Under the pieces are notes generated by a model, which saw nothing but the letters and a program-made list of their open reading frames with translations, was not told where the DNA came from and ran no database searches. From NCBI GenBank assembly GCA_023213395.1, contig CM041465.1:128347741-128411740 (forward strand): a stretch of 64,000 nt of DNA, read 5' to 3'. Of the stretch, positions 34,113-44,643 are shown one piece after another. Both the position numbers and the translations under genes were made by a program. Origin of the DNA: Cycas panzhihuaensis. Taxonomy: Eukaryota; Cycadophyta. Numbering within the stretch: the first letter of the stretch is position 1; each line of letters starts with the position of its first letter.

Positions 34113-35279
34113 CGAGAGAAAGGAAAATGTCTCGGTAGAGAAAATGTACAATAAAGTAGGAGTTAAAGCAAAAAGGCTTGTATGACAAGCAATAAATAAC
34201 TGTGAAGGGTAGGAGGACCTAGTAATAAGGCTACCCAAGAACAGGAGCAGGCTATCTGACCATTATTTGAGAGCGGGCAGCAAAAGGGCACCTTGGGATG
34301 CCAAAGGTTGCTTAAGAAAGTAAAGAATGGCTCTGAATAGAGAGAGCATTCCCTTTGGAGATCCCAGGGGCAGGAACGGGCTGCAAAAACGAGTCCAAGA
34401 AGGTGAAACAAGCCAAACAAGTATAAACTCGGCATGCATGGGAGTGGCATGCAAAACGAGATAGAAGGGCCCTATGAAAATGCATCGGTGATGCACCATA
34501 AATGCATCTGAAGGAATTAGCGAAAACAAAGGCTATGGGAGCACAGTGGGAAATAAGGCCAGAAGGCAAAGATAACCAGGGATGAGAAACGATCTCAACA
34601 GTTACCACAGAAGTAGAAATAGAGAAGGTGCCTATCGAGGCCCCTACTTATATAAGGAAAATCGATGAAAATGGAATTCATTTTCATGGGCTCTCAAATG
34701 AATCCAGAGCCCTTCCCTTATGCAATGGAGTACTACCCGACTTTGGAGGCATGTGGAGAGAGATCTGACTCTCAGATCATAGCTGGGAGATAGCCGTTGG
34801 GATTGTCAAGATGAGATAGCGAGTGCTTGACCAGACCTAGTGAGTGGATCTTCGAAACCATAACCCATCTTGTGATTTGAAGTTTGATGCTTTTTATAGT
34901 TTTTTTGTATAGATTTTGGGCCCTATATGGGCAAGAAAGCATCTCCAAGAGTCTAAACTGGACCCAGAGAGAGGAGGATCGGGGTATTAAGTAGCCCTGG
35001 TCCTAGTGGACCTGGTTATGGCCTGCTAGGAAGAATGTATTAGGTTTTTGGGCAAGAAACTCCCCTAGGTGATACTCGCACCGTGGAAAAGATTACGGTG
35101 TCACGATCTTTGCCGCGGGGCCACGCTTGCCGCAAGACCTAGGCCAAACTCTGCGATATTGTGAAGTTTAGAGCAGTACGAAGGCAGAACAGTTGAAAAA
35201 TAAAGATGGGGGCCTGGGGGTCCCCAAATCTCAACCGAATGAGGTCGAGAGACAATCTAGAGGATGAGGGGGTGATTAG
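34113..35279. other. T1 spacer between RNase H module and antisense gene
   Basis: About 1.2 kb. Minus ORFs at 34163-34450, 34263-34529 and 34312-34608 overlap in different frames and show no known motif. It might hold the promoter and first exon of the antisense gene, which reads rightwards from about 35280, but no TATA box was recognised with confidence. Confidence 0.4.
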
Positions 35280-37218
35280 GGGTCAAGTTCTGACTTGTTT
35301 TATGGTATTTTGCAAGTTGTGATCACAGTGGAGAATCGTGAAAACATAGGTATGGCTATGCTCAGTTTTATTGAGATGATGTCACAGGAGGGCAGGCAGA
35401 TATTATTTAGATGTGGCCTACTAAAGGTCACGAAGACGCCCCAGTACACATCAGATCAGAGACTGTTGGTGGATATAGTGTCCCACTGGGATAGGCAAAG
35501 ATATGTCTTCTACCTACCCTAAGTAGGGGATGTATCGATGATATTAGGAGATGTCAAGAGGATACTGGGGGTACCGGCGGTAGGGAGGCCAGTGATACTA
35601 GGAGTACTGCCCAGCAATGAGGCAACATAGTTAGATAGGTGGGAGAGGTAAGGGATTCCTCTCTAGAGCATGGTGATGTCAGGGGTTCCTCAGGTGAGAA
35701 AGTTGATCATGTTGTGTATTCTGTTTCGAATATCCCAGAAATAGAACTATAGGGAGATTCTAGGTGGTTAGATGGATGCAGTGCGCCAGTGCGAGGTAGG
35801 AGAGAGGATGGACTAGGCTACCCTCATAGCAGCGAACCTTGTTGCATAGCTAGATGCTATTCAGGCAGCGAGGAGGGGCAGACTGTCATACAATACTCTA
35901 TTATAATGCTAGTTTTTTTACCACTTTGGAGCAGTGGCACTGACAGGGGGACCACACCTTGTTTCAGAGTGGGCCCCGATGGTGCACAGGTGGTAGACTA
36001 GATTTAGAGGGACCGAGGACCAAGCTCATGTTTGTCGCTCAATGGAGGCCACATCGCTAGACCTCCTCACCATAACAGACTACATAGCAGATCCATATAG
36101 AGTGATGAGATGGGATAACAATGATGAGGCAGGCAGGGCAACAGTGCCCCCAGGAGATGAGGAGGGTGGCGATGGAGGTTATGGGGCTAACCCATCATGA
36201 GCCTCAGTTAGAGAGGTAGTTCCATCAGGGACCGCAGGTAAAGAGGCTGGTCCATCAGGGGCTGCAAGTGGAGAGGCCGGCCCATCAGGAGCTGTAGAGG
36301 AGAGCAGGGGTCCAGTGACACGGTCCCGTAGGTTGCGGATCATCAAGAGATCCGGAGAGGCAGTTGTACTAGCCGAGGAGAGGAGGGATGCCCCAGTTGC
36401 TGAGGCGGTGGCCAAGGAGGTACATGAGGAGGAGGAGGTACCTACAGGTGGTGGAGTGCCCGAGGCAGAGGCAGTCACCCAAGTAGAGGAGCTGATAGCT
36501 ACACCAAGTGAGACATAACCTTTTCTTGTTATCGTTTGATTGTAAGATGTATATAGTTTGATTTTGGCTTGATATGCATATGGACATGTACTGATACATA
36601 ATGTTGGATTACAGGTATAACAGATATCCAAAGATTGGTAGAGGCAGTAGTTCGAGAGATATTCCCTCAAGCCTACGCAAAAGGACAGCCTCCCATCTAG
36701 GCAAGCGATGAGCCCAGATCTGCAGGTGGCCACATAGCAGTATTCGCCCCATTAATAATGGCAAGAGATATATAGATTACAGAGCCCCAGGAGCATGAGG
36801 CATGTACGGGATGACAACAGGCATAGCTGGATACCATCCAAACTAAGATGGACTCCTTACAGAGTCAGGTACAGGTACTGGAGGCTTAAGGAAGAGCCAG
36901 AGGGGATATGGAGGGCCACATCTAGCTAGCAATGATGGAGGAGCATCTCAGAGGGTGGAGGAGAGGCTCCACAGCATAGAGATGGATCAAGATCATATAT
37001 GTTCCTAATACGATCAACTAGTGGATGAGGTGGTATTGAGGTCAGTGCAGAGCAGGACATATACCCATACGGTGGTGATGACCCTTAAGAGGCCACAGGA
37101 TGAGGAGAGCAGAGTAGGGGGCTCCCAGAGACTGAGGAGGAGTCTCAAAGGGATGTGGTCCCCAAGAGAGGGATCACATCAACTAGGAGATGATGCCCAA
37201 GGGGCAGGGCAGCAGTAG
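35280..37218 (+). pseudogene. T1 antisense gene, plant mobile domain-like
   Basis: Lies on the strand opposite to gag-pol. One frame runs from 35280 to 36508 (over 400 codons) with about 12 stops and no frameshift. It reads ENIGMAMLSFIEMMS, GRQILFRCGLL, LLVDIVSHWDRQRYVFYLP, then VGDVSMILGDVKRILGV and GRPVILGV. This order (tryptophan-containing block, F-P, then a DV..ILG..G.PV block) is that of plant mobile domain proteins. A Gly/Pro/Ser repeat region with GPSGA motifs and a basic stretch TRSRRLRIIKRSG follow. Past an intron-like gap the frame continues (ITDIQRLVEAVVREIFPQAY), then after one frame change a coiled segment VEERLHSIEMDQDH ends at 37218. Domain name is by pattern only. Confidence 0.7.
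36508..36614 (+). other. Putative 107-base intron in the antisense gene
   Basis: Donor CCAA|GTGAGA and acceptor GGATTACAG enclose 107 AT-rich bases. Joining the sides splits one codon and continues with more than 25 plausible codons before the next stop. Reading through instead meets a TAA within four codons. Confidence 0.55.
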
Positions 37219-37899
37219 GGTAGTATATAGGAGTTTTTATTTTAGACAAGGGAAAGCACGGACCTCCAGGGAGTCACCATATATAGTCACATGATTGTAC
37301 GCTCCCTGCAAGGACATTAGCTTCCCACGAATGATGTACCATACCATTTGTATGATATGACACATGATTATTTTGATATATATATATGGCGTGATTGATA
37401 TCCCAGTTGATGTATGATGATGCATATGTTTCTATTTACACATTTATGTATGTGTATGTATGGGGGTACACGGATGCACAAGGATATATATGATTATTGT
37501 ATGAGTTTTGTATTATGATATTTGTTTAAGTTATGCGCATTTCCTTTCATGCAAAACCATATTCCTAATGGGAGCACACACGATCACCATGAGTAACGGC
37601 GATAGATACATATGAGGCTAGGAGATAAGGTAGCACACATGTCCACATGGGAGCATAACACGATATGCAAAGGAAATGCCAATAGGAGGGGAGTGATGAC
37701 ACTCCAACAAGTTATCCTAATTAGGGTATGCCCAAATAAGAGGATGAGGTTCCCAAGAGAATGGGAACAAAGCTTCTAAGGGAGGAACTAAAAGAATGAG
37801 AGATCCACCCTAAGCTGCCATTCCTCTTGTGGTCAGGACGAATGGGGACAACTTAGGATGGTAGTTTAGGCTCATTTCAGAGCGTGAGAGAGGTGACGA
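37219..37899. other. T1 AT-rich spacer
   Basis: Between the antisense gene and the integrase tail. Plus-strand runs such as TATATATATGG and TATGTATGTGTATGTATG near 37380-37460; no coding seen. Confidence 0.5.
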
Positions 37900-39110
37900 C
37901 GAAGTCATGTATAGAATTTCTTGAGGAATTTTCTATTAATAGCTTTCTCAAATTCGAGGCCCTCTAGGGTGGCAATCCTATAGGCACCATTATCGAGACT
38001 TTCGAGAATGACAAAGGGATTGATCCATTTAGGTTTGAATTTAGTCAAGCAGTCATGGAGATATTCCAATTTGATGGCATAGTCCCTAAAATATAAAGGA
38101 TGAGAATGAAGGTATTTATTATAGGTCCTTTGCGCGTAGGCTTTGGATGTGAGGTTAGCCTAGTAGGTGGCTAAATGTATCTCATCCAAGGCCTCAAGGT
38201 CCAAGAGGCGAGCCTGATGGATAGACTCCTCACCGATAAGACCTCTAAGGGAAACTCGTAGAGAGGGGATCTCCACTTCCAACGGGAGTACCGCCTCGGT
38301 CCCATAAACTAGGGAGAATAGAGTCATTCCTATAGCAACACGGATAGAGGTACGGCAGGCCCATAGGACAGAAGGAAGCTGAAGGTGTCAATCTCTCTAA
38401 GATTACACAACAGTTTTCTTTAAGATGTTAACAAGAGTCTTATTGAACGACTCAACTTGACCATTCACTTGGGAGTAATAAGGGGAAGAAGTTTTGTGAG
38501 AGATCTTAAATTTCTCACAAAGTTCATCCATCTCCTTATTACAAAAAGGGGTTTCATTATCTATGATCAAGATGTCAAGAATCCCAAAGCGGCAAATGAT
38601 GTACTGGTAGATGAAAGTAGCTATCGTCTTGCTAGGGGTAGTAATTAGAGGCATGGCTTCTTCCCATTTAGTAAAGTACTATGTGGCACTCAAGATGAAC
38701 TTATGTTGTGATGAAGAGGATGGAGATATGGCCCCAATGAGGTCTAGACCCCATTGAGCGAAAGGCCATGGAGATATGATAGGATGAAGAGCCTCAGAAG
38801 GCACGTGGGAGATGTTGGCGTGCTCTTGACATCACCGATATCTCAAAGCATAGGCATGGGCGTCCTTGAAGAGGGACGACCAATAGTAGCCCATACGGAG
38901 GATCCTCTAGGCCATGGATTGGCCCCCAAAGTGGCCCCTACAAATGCCATGGTGGCATTCATAGAGTATCTGGTCCACTTCGTCGACGGTGATGCAACAG
39001 AGGAGAATCCCATCAAAAGACCTCTTGTATAATACTTCGTCTATGAGGAAATATTGCCTAGCAGAGGTCTGGATATGAGATCTAACCTTATGACTGGCTT
39101 CAGGGTGGTA
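37900..39110 (-). pseudogene. int: T1 integrase
   Basis: Read right to left. Zinc-binding region: LYECHHGICRGHFGG and CQEHA (about 38820-38990). Core: WGLDLIGA (first Asp, about 38745), a stop in the SAT/YFTKW stretch, LIIDNETPFCNKEMDELCEKF (second Asp, about 38560) and YYSQVNGQVESFNKTL (Glu, about 38450). All three catalytic residues are present. The C-terminal part (LFSLVYGTEAVLPLEVEIPS, LDLEALDE, then KFKPKWINPFVI) runs to about 37900. The N-terminus follows RNase H without room for another domain. Confidence 0.87.
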
Positions 39111-40440
39111 CTATTACTGTGCAAGGTACCGTACGATGTCATCATACCACTCGTTATCAATAAGTAGATGGGAAGGAGTGCTCTGAATGGTCAAAATAGA
39201 CTTATCAGGAAGAGAATCGTCAATAAGGGCATCGAGCGAGTTAAGAATGGGGGCATCTATGAGTTGTTCAGCCACTACAATCTCTTTCTTTGATTTCCTG
39301 TTGATGATATGGAGATCGAATTCCTAAAGAAGGATGGCCCAACAGCCAGCCCTAACTGTCAAGTCAAAATAAGTGAGTAGATCGAGTAAGGGATCGAATT
39401 CGACGATCATCTTGGTAATGTTACCGAGCAAGTAGCGTCTAAACTTCTTAGTTGCATAAACCAAGGAGAGGCATTCCTTCTCAGTCAAAGAATAGTTGAG
39501 TTGGGCAGCCACGAGGGTGTAGTTGAGGAAGTAGATGGCCCTCTCGACTCCTGAATCATCCTCTTAAGTCAGCATAGTGCCCAAGCACTCATCAGTTGAC
39601 GAGGTATAGAGAATGAAAGACCTATCGAAGCAAGGGGTGCCAACATTGGAGCAGAAGTAAGGGCTTTCTTAAGTCCTTCGAAGGCTTATTGGGCCTTAGC
39701 AGACCAAATAAATGGGGCTCCCTTCTTTAATAGGTTGGTCAAGAGTTTAGCATTCATGGCGAAGTTTGCCAAGAAATGCCTGAGGAAACCAAGTCTACCT
39801 AGAAACAACTTGATCTATCACTGAGTTCTAGGAGGTGGCATGTTGAGGATCACCTTGACTTTATTAGGGTCAATTTGAATTTCTTATTTTGACACAAGAA
39901 ACCTAAGGAATTTTCTAGAAGCGATGAAAAATACACATTTGAGTGGGTTTAAACTTACGTGGTACTTGTAGCACCATGTAAAGATGGCCCATAAGTTTGA
40001 AGGGTGATGGGCTCTGACACACGAGAGACCCATCATATCATCCATAAAGACCTCCAATGTGTCGACGATGAGGTTATGGAAGATAAAATGCATCACCCTT
40101 TGGTAAGTAGCACCTGCATTTTATCGTCTAAAGGGCATTGCCTTATAGGCAAAGGTACCCCACAGGGTGGTGAAGGCCGTCTTGTGGTAGTCTTTGGGAG
40201 AGATTTAAATCTGGTTGTAGCCAAAAAAGTCGTCCATCAAGGACATGACTTCAAACTTAGCGGTTTGAAGTAATGAGTCCAGCATCCAAAAGTTTCTCAA
40301 CCTCCATCTTGACAGCAGTTGAGAGTTTAAGATGGAGAGGACATTGTTTCTGGTGCACGGGGCAGGTGCCAGGAATAGTAGTAAGATTGTGGGTGACAAT
40401 GCAGGGGTCGATCCCATGTAAAGACATCCCAAAACTCCTA
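39111..40440 (-). pseudogene. pol: T1 reverse transcriptase and RNase H, deleted
   Basis: RT shows SLMDDFFGYNQI (about 40210), AMPF, the active site FMDD in VFMDDMMGLS (about 40031-40048) and PLKCVFF. RNase H shows a TDECLGTML stretch, then LNYSLTEKECLSLVYATKKFRRYLLG (39420-39500) and EFDLHIINRKSKKEIV (about 39285). Just before SLMDD, the sequence passes from NFWMLDSLLQT to AKFEVMS. The block with the KKDG and VDYR motifs is missing, so roughly 150 bases appear deleted near 40265. Stops also occur. Confidence 0.82.
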
Positions 40441-41300
40441 GAACAAAAGGAAATATTCCCTTACCTCATCAAGAGAGTATTCTGCCCCTACCTTAATGAC
40501 CTTGCTCGGGGCTAGGACTATGTCCTGGGTCGTCCCCATGCACATGGCATTCCCCTCCTCAAAATGGAGAGGGGCAAGGTCAATAGGAAGAGATGGAACA
40601 GGGGATGGAATTAGGTCAGCGAGTGTGGACCCAATTGCCAAGACCTTCTAGTGGCCAAGCCTATGGTGACTAGAAGGAAAGTTGGGTGCGAAGTCCGCTA
40701 AGTGCTCAAGTAAAGCCTCATCATCTTCAAAGTAATCCACTCCGTGGATGACCTTACTTTGAATAGATGAGGTGCTAGAGGAAATTAGAGCAACAGAGCT
40801 ATGATGGTCTATAGGTTGCCTAATATCCCCAAAAGACTCTAAGGGAGAGCCAGGAAGGGGCTCCTCATAAGAAGAAAAAGGAAGTAGGGGCTCCTCGTAA
40901 GGAGCAAAAGGAAGTTCCTTGAGGCCATCACCTGTGGGGGCTAATGGAGAGGAAGAATCAAGGACTTGTAGGTCGATGCATGTAATGACGTGTGACATAA
41001 GGGGATGACTGGCCTCTCTAATAAGAGGAGTTCTAGGTTAGGACCTAGAATAGGAAGGGTACCTCCTACTAGTACAGAGGAAGGAGACGGGGTGAGGAAA
41101 GTCCTCATCCTCGCCATGGGACTTGTCATCAATAAACAAGGTAAGGTATCTATAGCTCCCAACACCAATAGGAGAAAAGCGAGTAAGGCTAGAGGAAGAA
41201 GATGCAGGATCTTCTTTAAGATTGGATGAATCAGGTATACCAATGGAGCAAGTCGAGGCATGAGTAGAAGGGGCTTTGTCCCTCTTTATATGACCATGGC
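40441..41300 (-). pseudogene. T1 protease-RT linker
   Basis: A Ser/Pro/Glu-rich, poorly conserved polyprotein stretch, open in pieces (40438-40641, 40648-40998, 40941-41261). It includes a repeated EEPLLPFSSYEEPLPGSP motif. It connects the protease to RT, and no separate enzymatic motif was seen. Confidence 0.6.
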
Positions 41301-41720
41301 TTGCTTGCTTGGTAGGACGAGTCTGTTTAACAGGTGGGTGTTTATAGGAAACAACCCTCATTCGTCCATCATGGACAAATTTAAGTTGCCCCCAATAGGT
41401 CGAACACATGGCTCCCATCTGATTGAGCCATGGTCAACCCAAAAGAAGATTGTAGTTGACGTCTATGTCAAGGACTACAATGTCGATGAGGACAGTCTTA
41501 CCCTCAAGAGTGAGTAAGATCGAAACAGATCCTAATGGAGTCTTTTTGCTACCATCATAGCCTTGGCATCGCCATGGAATAGGTTCCAGGGTAGAAATGC
41601 CAAGCTCTTACATAACACGTAAGGGCATGCCATTAACGGAAGAACCATTATCATTGTCGACAATGGTCCTTCGTAAGGTACAGTCTCGTGTGTCAATAGT
41701 GATGGTGAAAGGGAAGTTCC
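41301..41720 (-). pseudogene. pro: T1 aspartic protease
   Basis: Minus strand shows IVDNDNGSSVNGMPL (about 41620-41660, the D-N-G-S active-site loop). It continues PLGSVSILLTLEGKTVLIDIVVLDIDVNYNLLLG and PWLNQMGAMCSTYWGQLKFV, the C-terminal half typical of Tat-lineage proteases. Stops follow PLRVM and NLLLG. Confidence 0.8.
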
Positions 41721-44475
41721 ATTACCGTTCCCTTTCACAAGCAGGAGGAAGGTCTTTAGGGTCAAAGGAAATGATGGCTTCATGGCTTTGGGTGATACCC
41801 AAAGCATGAATGGGCGCGTCACCCAACCCTAAAGCTTCCAAAAGGAGTGTCCATTGTTCAGGATAACTTCTCAAGACGTCCATAATGGACATCCTGGCGA
41901 CCACGATACAAAGCTTATCGATGATAGAAAAGGCCTTCCCCTTTACTGTGAGTTGAGGAAGGGCTCTCCTGAAATCGTAGCAACCTGGACAAATGGGAAT
42001 AGTCTTGGGAAGTAATGAAACTTCTGGAAGGGAGGTTTCTGGAAGAGAATCAAAGTGTGGAGTTGAAGAAGAGGCATTGACTACCTCTTTCATGGCTTGA
42101 GACTGAGTTAATGCATACAAAGGGGTGGCTTGAAGGATTTCGATCACCTTCTTTCCCTTATTCTGGGACCGTGAAGGTGAGTGAGTATGACAGTCAGGGG
42201 AATGTGAGGAAGAAGACGAATCCTGGGCGCCCTTCCTTTTATCGCATGAAGGACGGGAATTCAGAGATCTTCCCCGATTCTGGTTGTTCTTAGGTTGAGC
42301 ATTACAATCACGCTCCCCATGCTTGGGGAACAGATCCTTGTGGACTGGTTGGTCTAGGTTGGGCCTTGAGGCTCATTTAGGAGATGAGTCAAGTTGTGGG
42401 GCATCCCTAGGATGTTGAGCCCTATAATGTGAGTTGTCATGGAAACACTCCCCATGAATGGAACACCACTTCTTCTCAAGCAAGGAATATGGCTTCCTTC
42501 CTTGATAGGACTAGGTATTACTGCCCTTAGGGGGAGAGGCTTAAGTAGCTTGTTGGATTTATTTATTGGAAGTGGGTGATGAAGGAGCTTGCAGTTTAAG
42601 TTCCTTCATCGTATGTTCAAATGAACGTATAGCAGAGGTGAGCGGGTCTAGGGTCTTCTCAGTCATATCAAAAGAAGACCCAGTGGATTGTTGTGGTTTG
42701 GTTTCTTTAGTTTGGGCCGGTGCCTCATGATATTATGAGGGCTTGAGGGGCTTCTTGAGTCTAGCCTGCATCTTAATAGCTTCGAGCGCTAAGCACTTTG
42801 CGATGGCAGAATTACATATGGTTGCCCCGATCTTTAGAACTTCCACATGGACTTCAGGGCAAAGTGCATTAATGAAGAGGTCTCTCTTCAATTCCTCGGG
42901 TAAAGTAGCCTTAGTGGAATGGAGGATGTCATGGAATCGCCACACAAAGTCACAATTCATCTCATCGTGGCCTTCTTTAAGCAAACGGAGGGATTTCATT
43001 CCACTTTCAAATAGATGAGCTACATCGAAATAGTTGATGAATTCATCCACAAGTTGCTAAAACGAGAAAATGGAATGGAGAGAAAGACAATAAAACCATT
43101 TCAGGGCATCGCCTTATAGGGATTGTGGAAATAATTTCATTAGTATATGATCATAGGCCCAGTAGTCTATGCACGCTATAGAGAAACTATGGACGTGCTA
43201 TACTGGATCCTATGATGAAGCTCCATTGAAATTAGGAACTTCAGGGGGATGAGGCGGTAAGTTGGTTGTCAATGCCTCAATAGATAATGGTGTTGATCTA
43301 TAATCCATGAAGGGACATGCCCTTGCCTGGACCATAGGATCGACAAATGATGTGGAAGGTAATGGACAAGGAACGGATGGGAGTGGTAGGCCCATCCCTC
43401 CTTGAGGAAATGTCCCTTACTAAAAAGGTACTTGAGGGTAAGTGCTTTAGAAAGAAGTTAGGTTTCCATGTAAAGGCACAGCGTAAGGAGCTACGTAGGA
43501 TGGTGGAAAGAAAGGGTGCGGAACCAGGTTCTATCCATATGGGCTACCTGTAGGTGGCACAACCCCATATGAATGTAACAGGTCCACCCTGTAAGCCAGA
43601 ATATGGTTCCCTTTACCGTGCCCCCAAGGCTGAGAAGTATAGCCTGGGGGTACATAAAGAGAAGGGCCATTAGGTTGGATTTGAGTATACGTGGGAGAAA
43701 ATCCCACATGACTAGTAGTAAGGGTGTTAGTAAGACCTCTAGGCCTACTAGGAAATGCATGCGCCATATTAGGGAGTGGTATGTTGGCTTGACTAGGGAA
43801 AGGTATGCTAACCCCAAGCTAGGAGAAATACATACCATGAGAGGGCCCCAAAGAGTTGAGACCATGATAAGAAGTAGAGGGCGTAATAGACATCCCTAAG
43901 GTAGATCTAAGGATAGAGCGGGACGAATGTGTAGGCACAAAGGGGTTGCTTGTTGTGGGAGGTGTAGATGTGGATGAAGATGGTGGGACAGGTGCGGATG
44001 AGGAGGGCGGCCCACCACTTAAGACATCTTCAAACCATCTAGGACGTGATTGAAGATAAGCAGCACAAAAGCACTCGCTAAGGGCTTCAACCACGTCAGC
44101 AGGAGGGATATCCATGTGATCGTAGGAGGTAGATGGGACCTCAAACGAAGTAGACCCCTCAGGGCACTCCTCATAAGAATCACCAACTTGGTGGTGAATC
44201 TCAAGAGAAGATGGACCCTCTACTGCATGAGTAGAGGGATGGGCATCAAGTGGGCAATGTTGATCACCCAGGTAGTAAATAAGATCATCGCCCTCTTGGG
44301 TGGACCTCGAAAAAGATGTGGGGAAATCATGAGCTCCCGAAGCAAAGGCATGATAAGCCCAATCTAAAGGGTATCCTTCCATTGTTGAATCGAGATCCGA
44401 TGATGAAAGAAGATGATATGCAGGGTCTTCCAATAATAGAGGCAAATCACGTAGGCGACATGAGAAGTGTCGCAT
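41721..44475 (-). pseudogene. gag: T1 gag
   Basis: ATG at 44475 opens an intact 218-codon piece rich in Ser, Pro and Asp (PPSSSAPVPPSSSTSTPP), about 145 bases after the PBS. The same frame continues with scattered stops through a Pro/Gly/Tyr-rich part and GRPLTNTL-like sequence. The structured capsid part follows: FNGASS, WAYDHILMKLFPQSL, KWFYCL, and an open 105-codon piece (42733-43050; FESGMKSLRLLKEGHDEMNC, FHDILHSTKATLPEELKRDLF). A Cys/His motif WCSIHGECFHDNSHY near 42465 is a possible nucleocapsid finger. The last piece (41722-42147) leads into the protease. Confidence 0.8.
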
Positions 44476-44620
44476 ACAAAACTTGTTAATACGTTAGAAG
44501 AGAAAAAAGAATGCAAAGTAGGTGTTAGGGGCTACCCAATGAAAGAGATAAGTGGAGAAAACCACTAAAAGGTAGTAGTACCAACAAAAAGGGATAGGAA
44601 CTAGCTCCCTTACTGACAGC

Positions 44621-44638
44621 TCCCTAGTATGGTCGCCA
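44621..44638 (-). other. T1 primer binding site, not initiator Met
   Basis: Minus strand TGGCGACCATACTAGGGA, a few bases from the LTR end. TGGCGACC-type sites are known in plant gypsy elements. I did not identify the tRNA. Confidence 0.65.
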
Positions 44639-44643
44639 GAGGA

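Noticed and set aside
36179-36733. 184-codon minus ORF, Ser/Ala/Pro-rich
   Set aside because: Antisense shadow of the GPSGA repeat part of the mobile domain-like frame, which has collinear conserved blocks.
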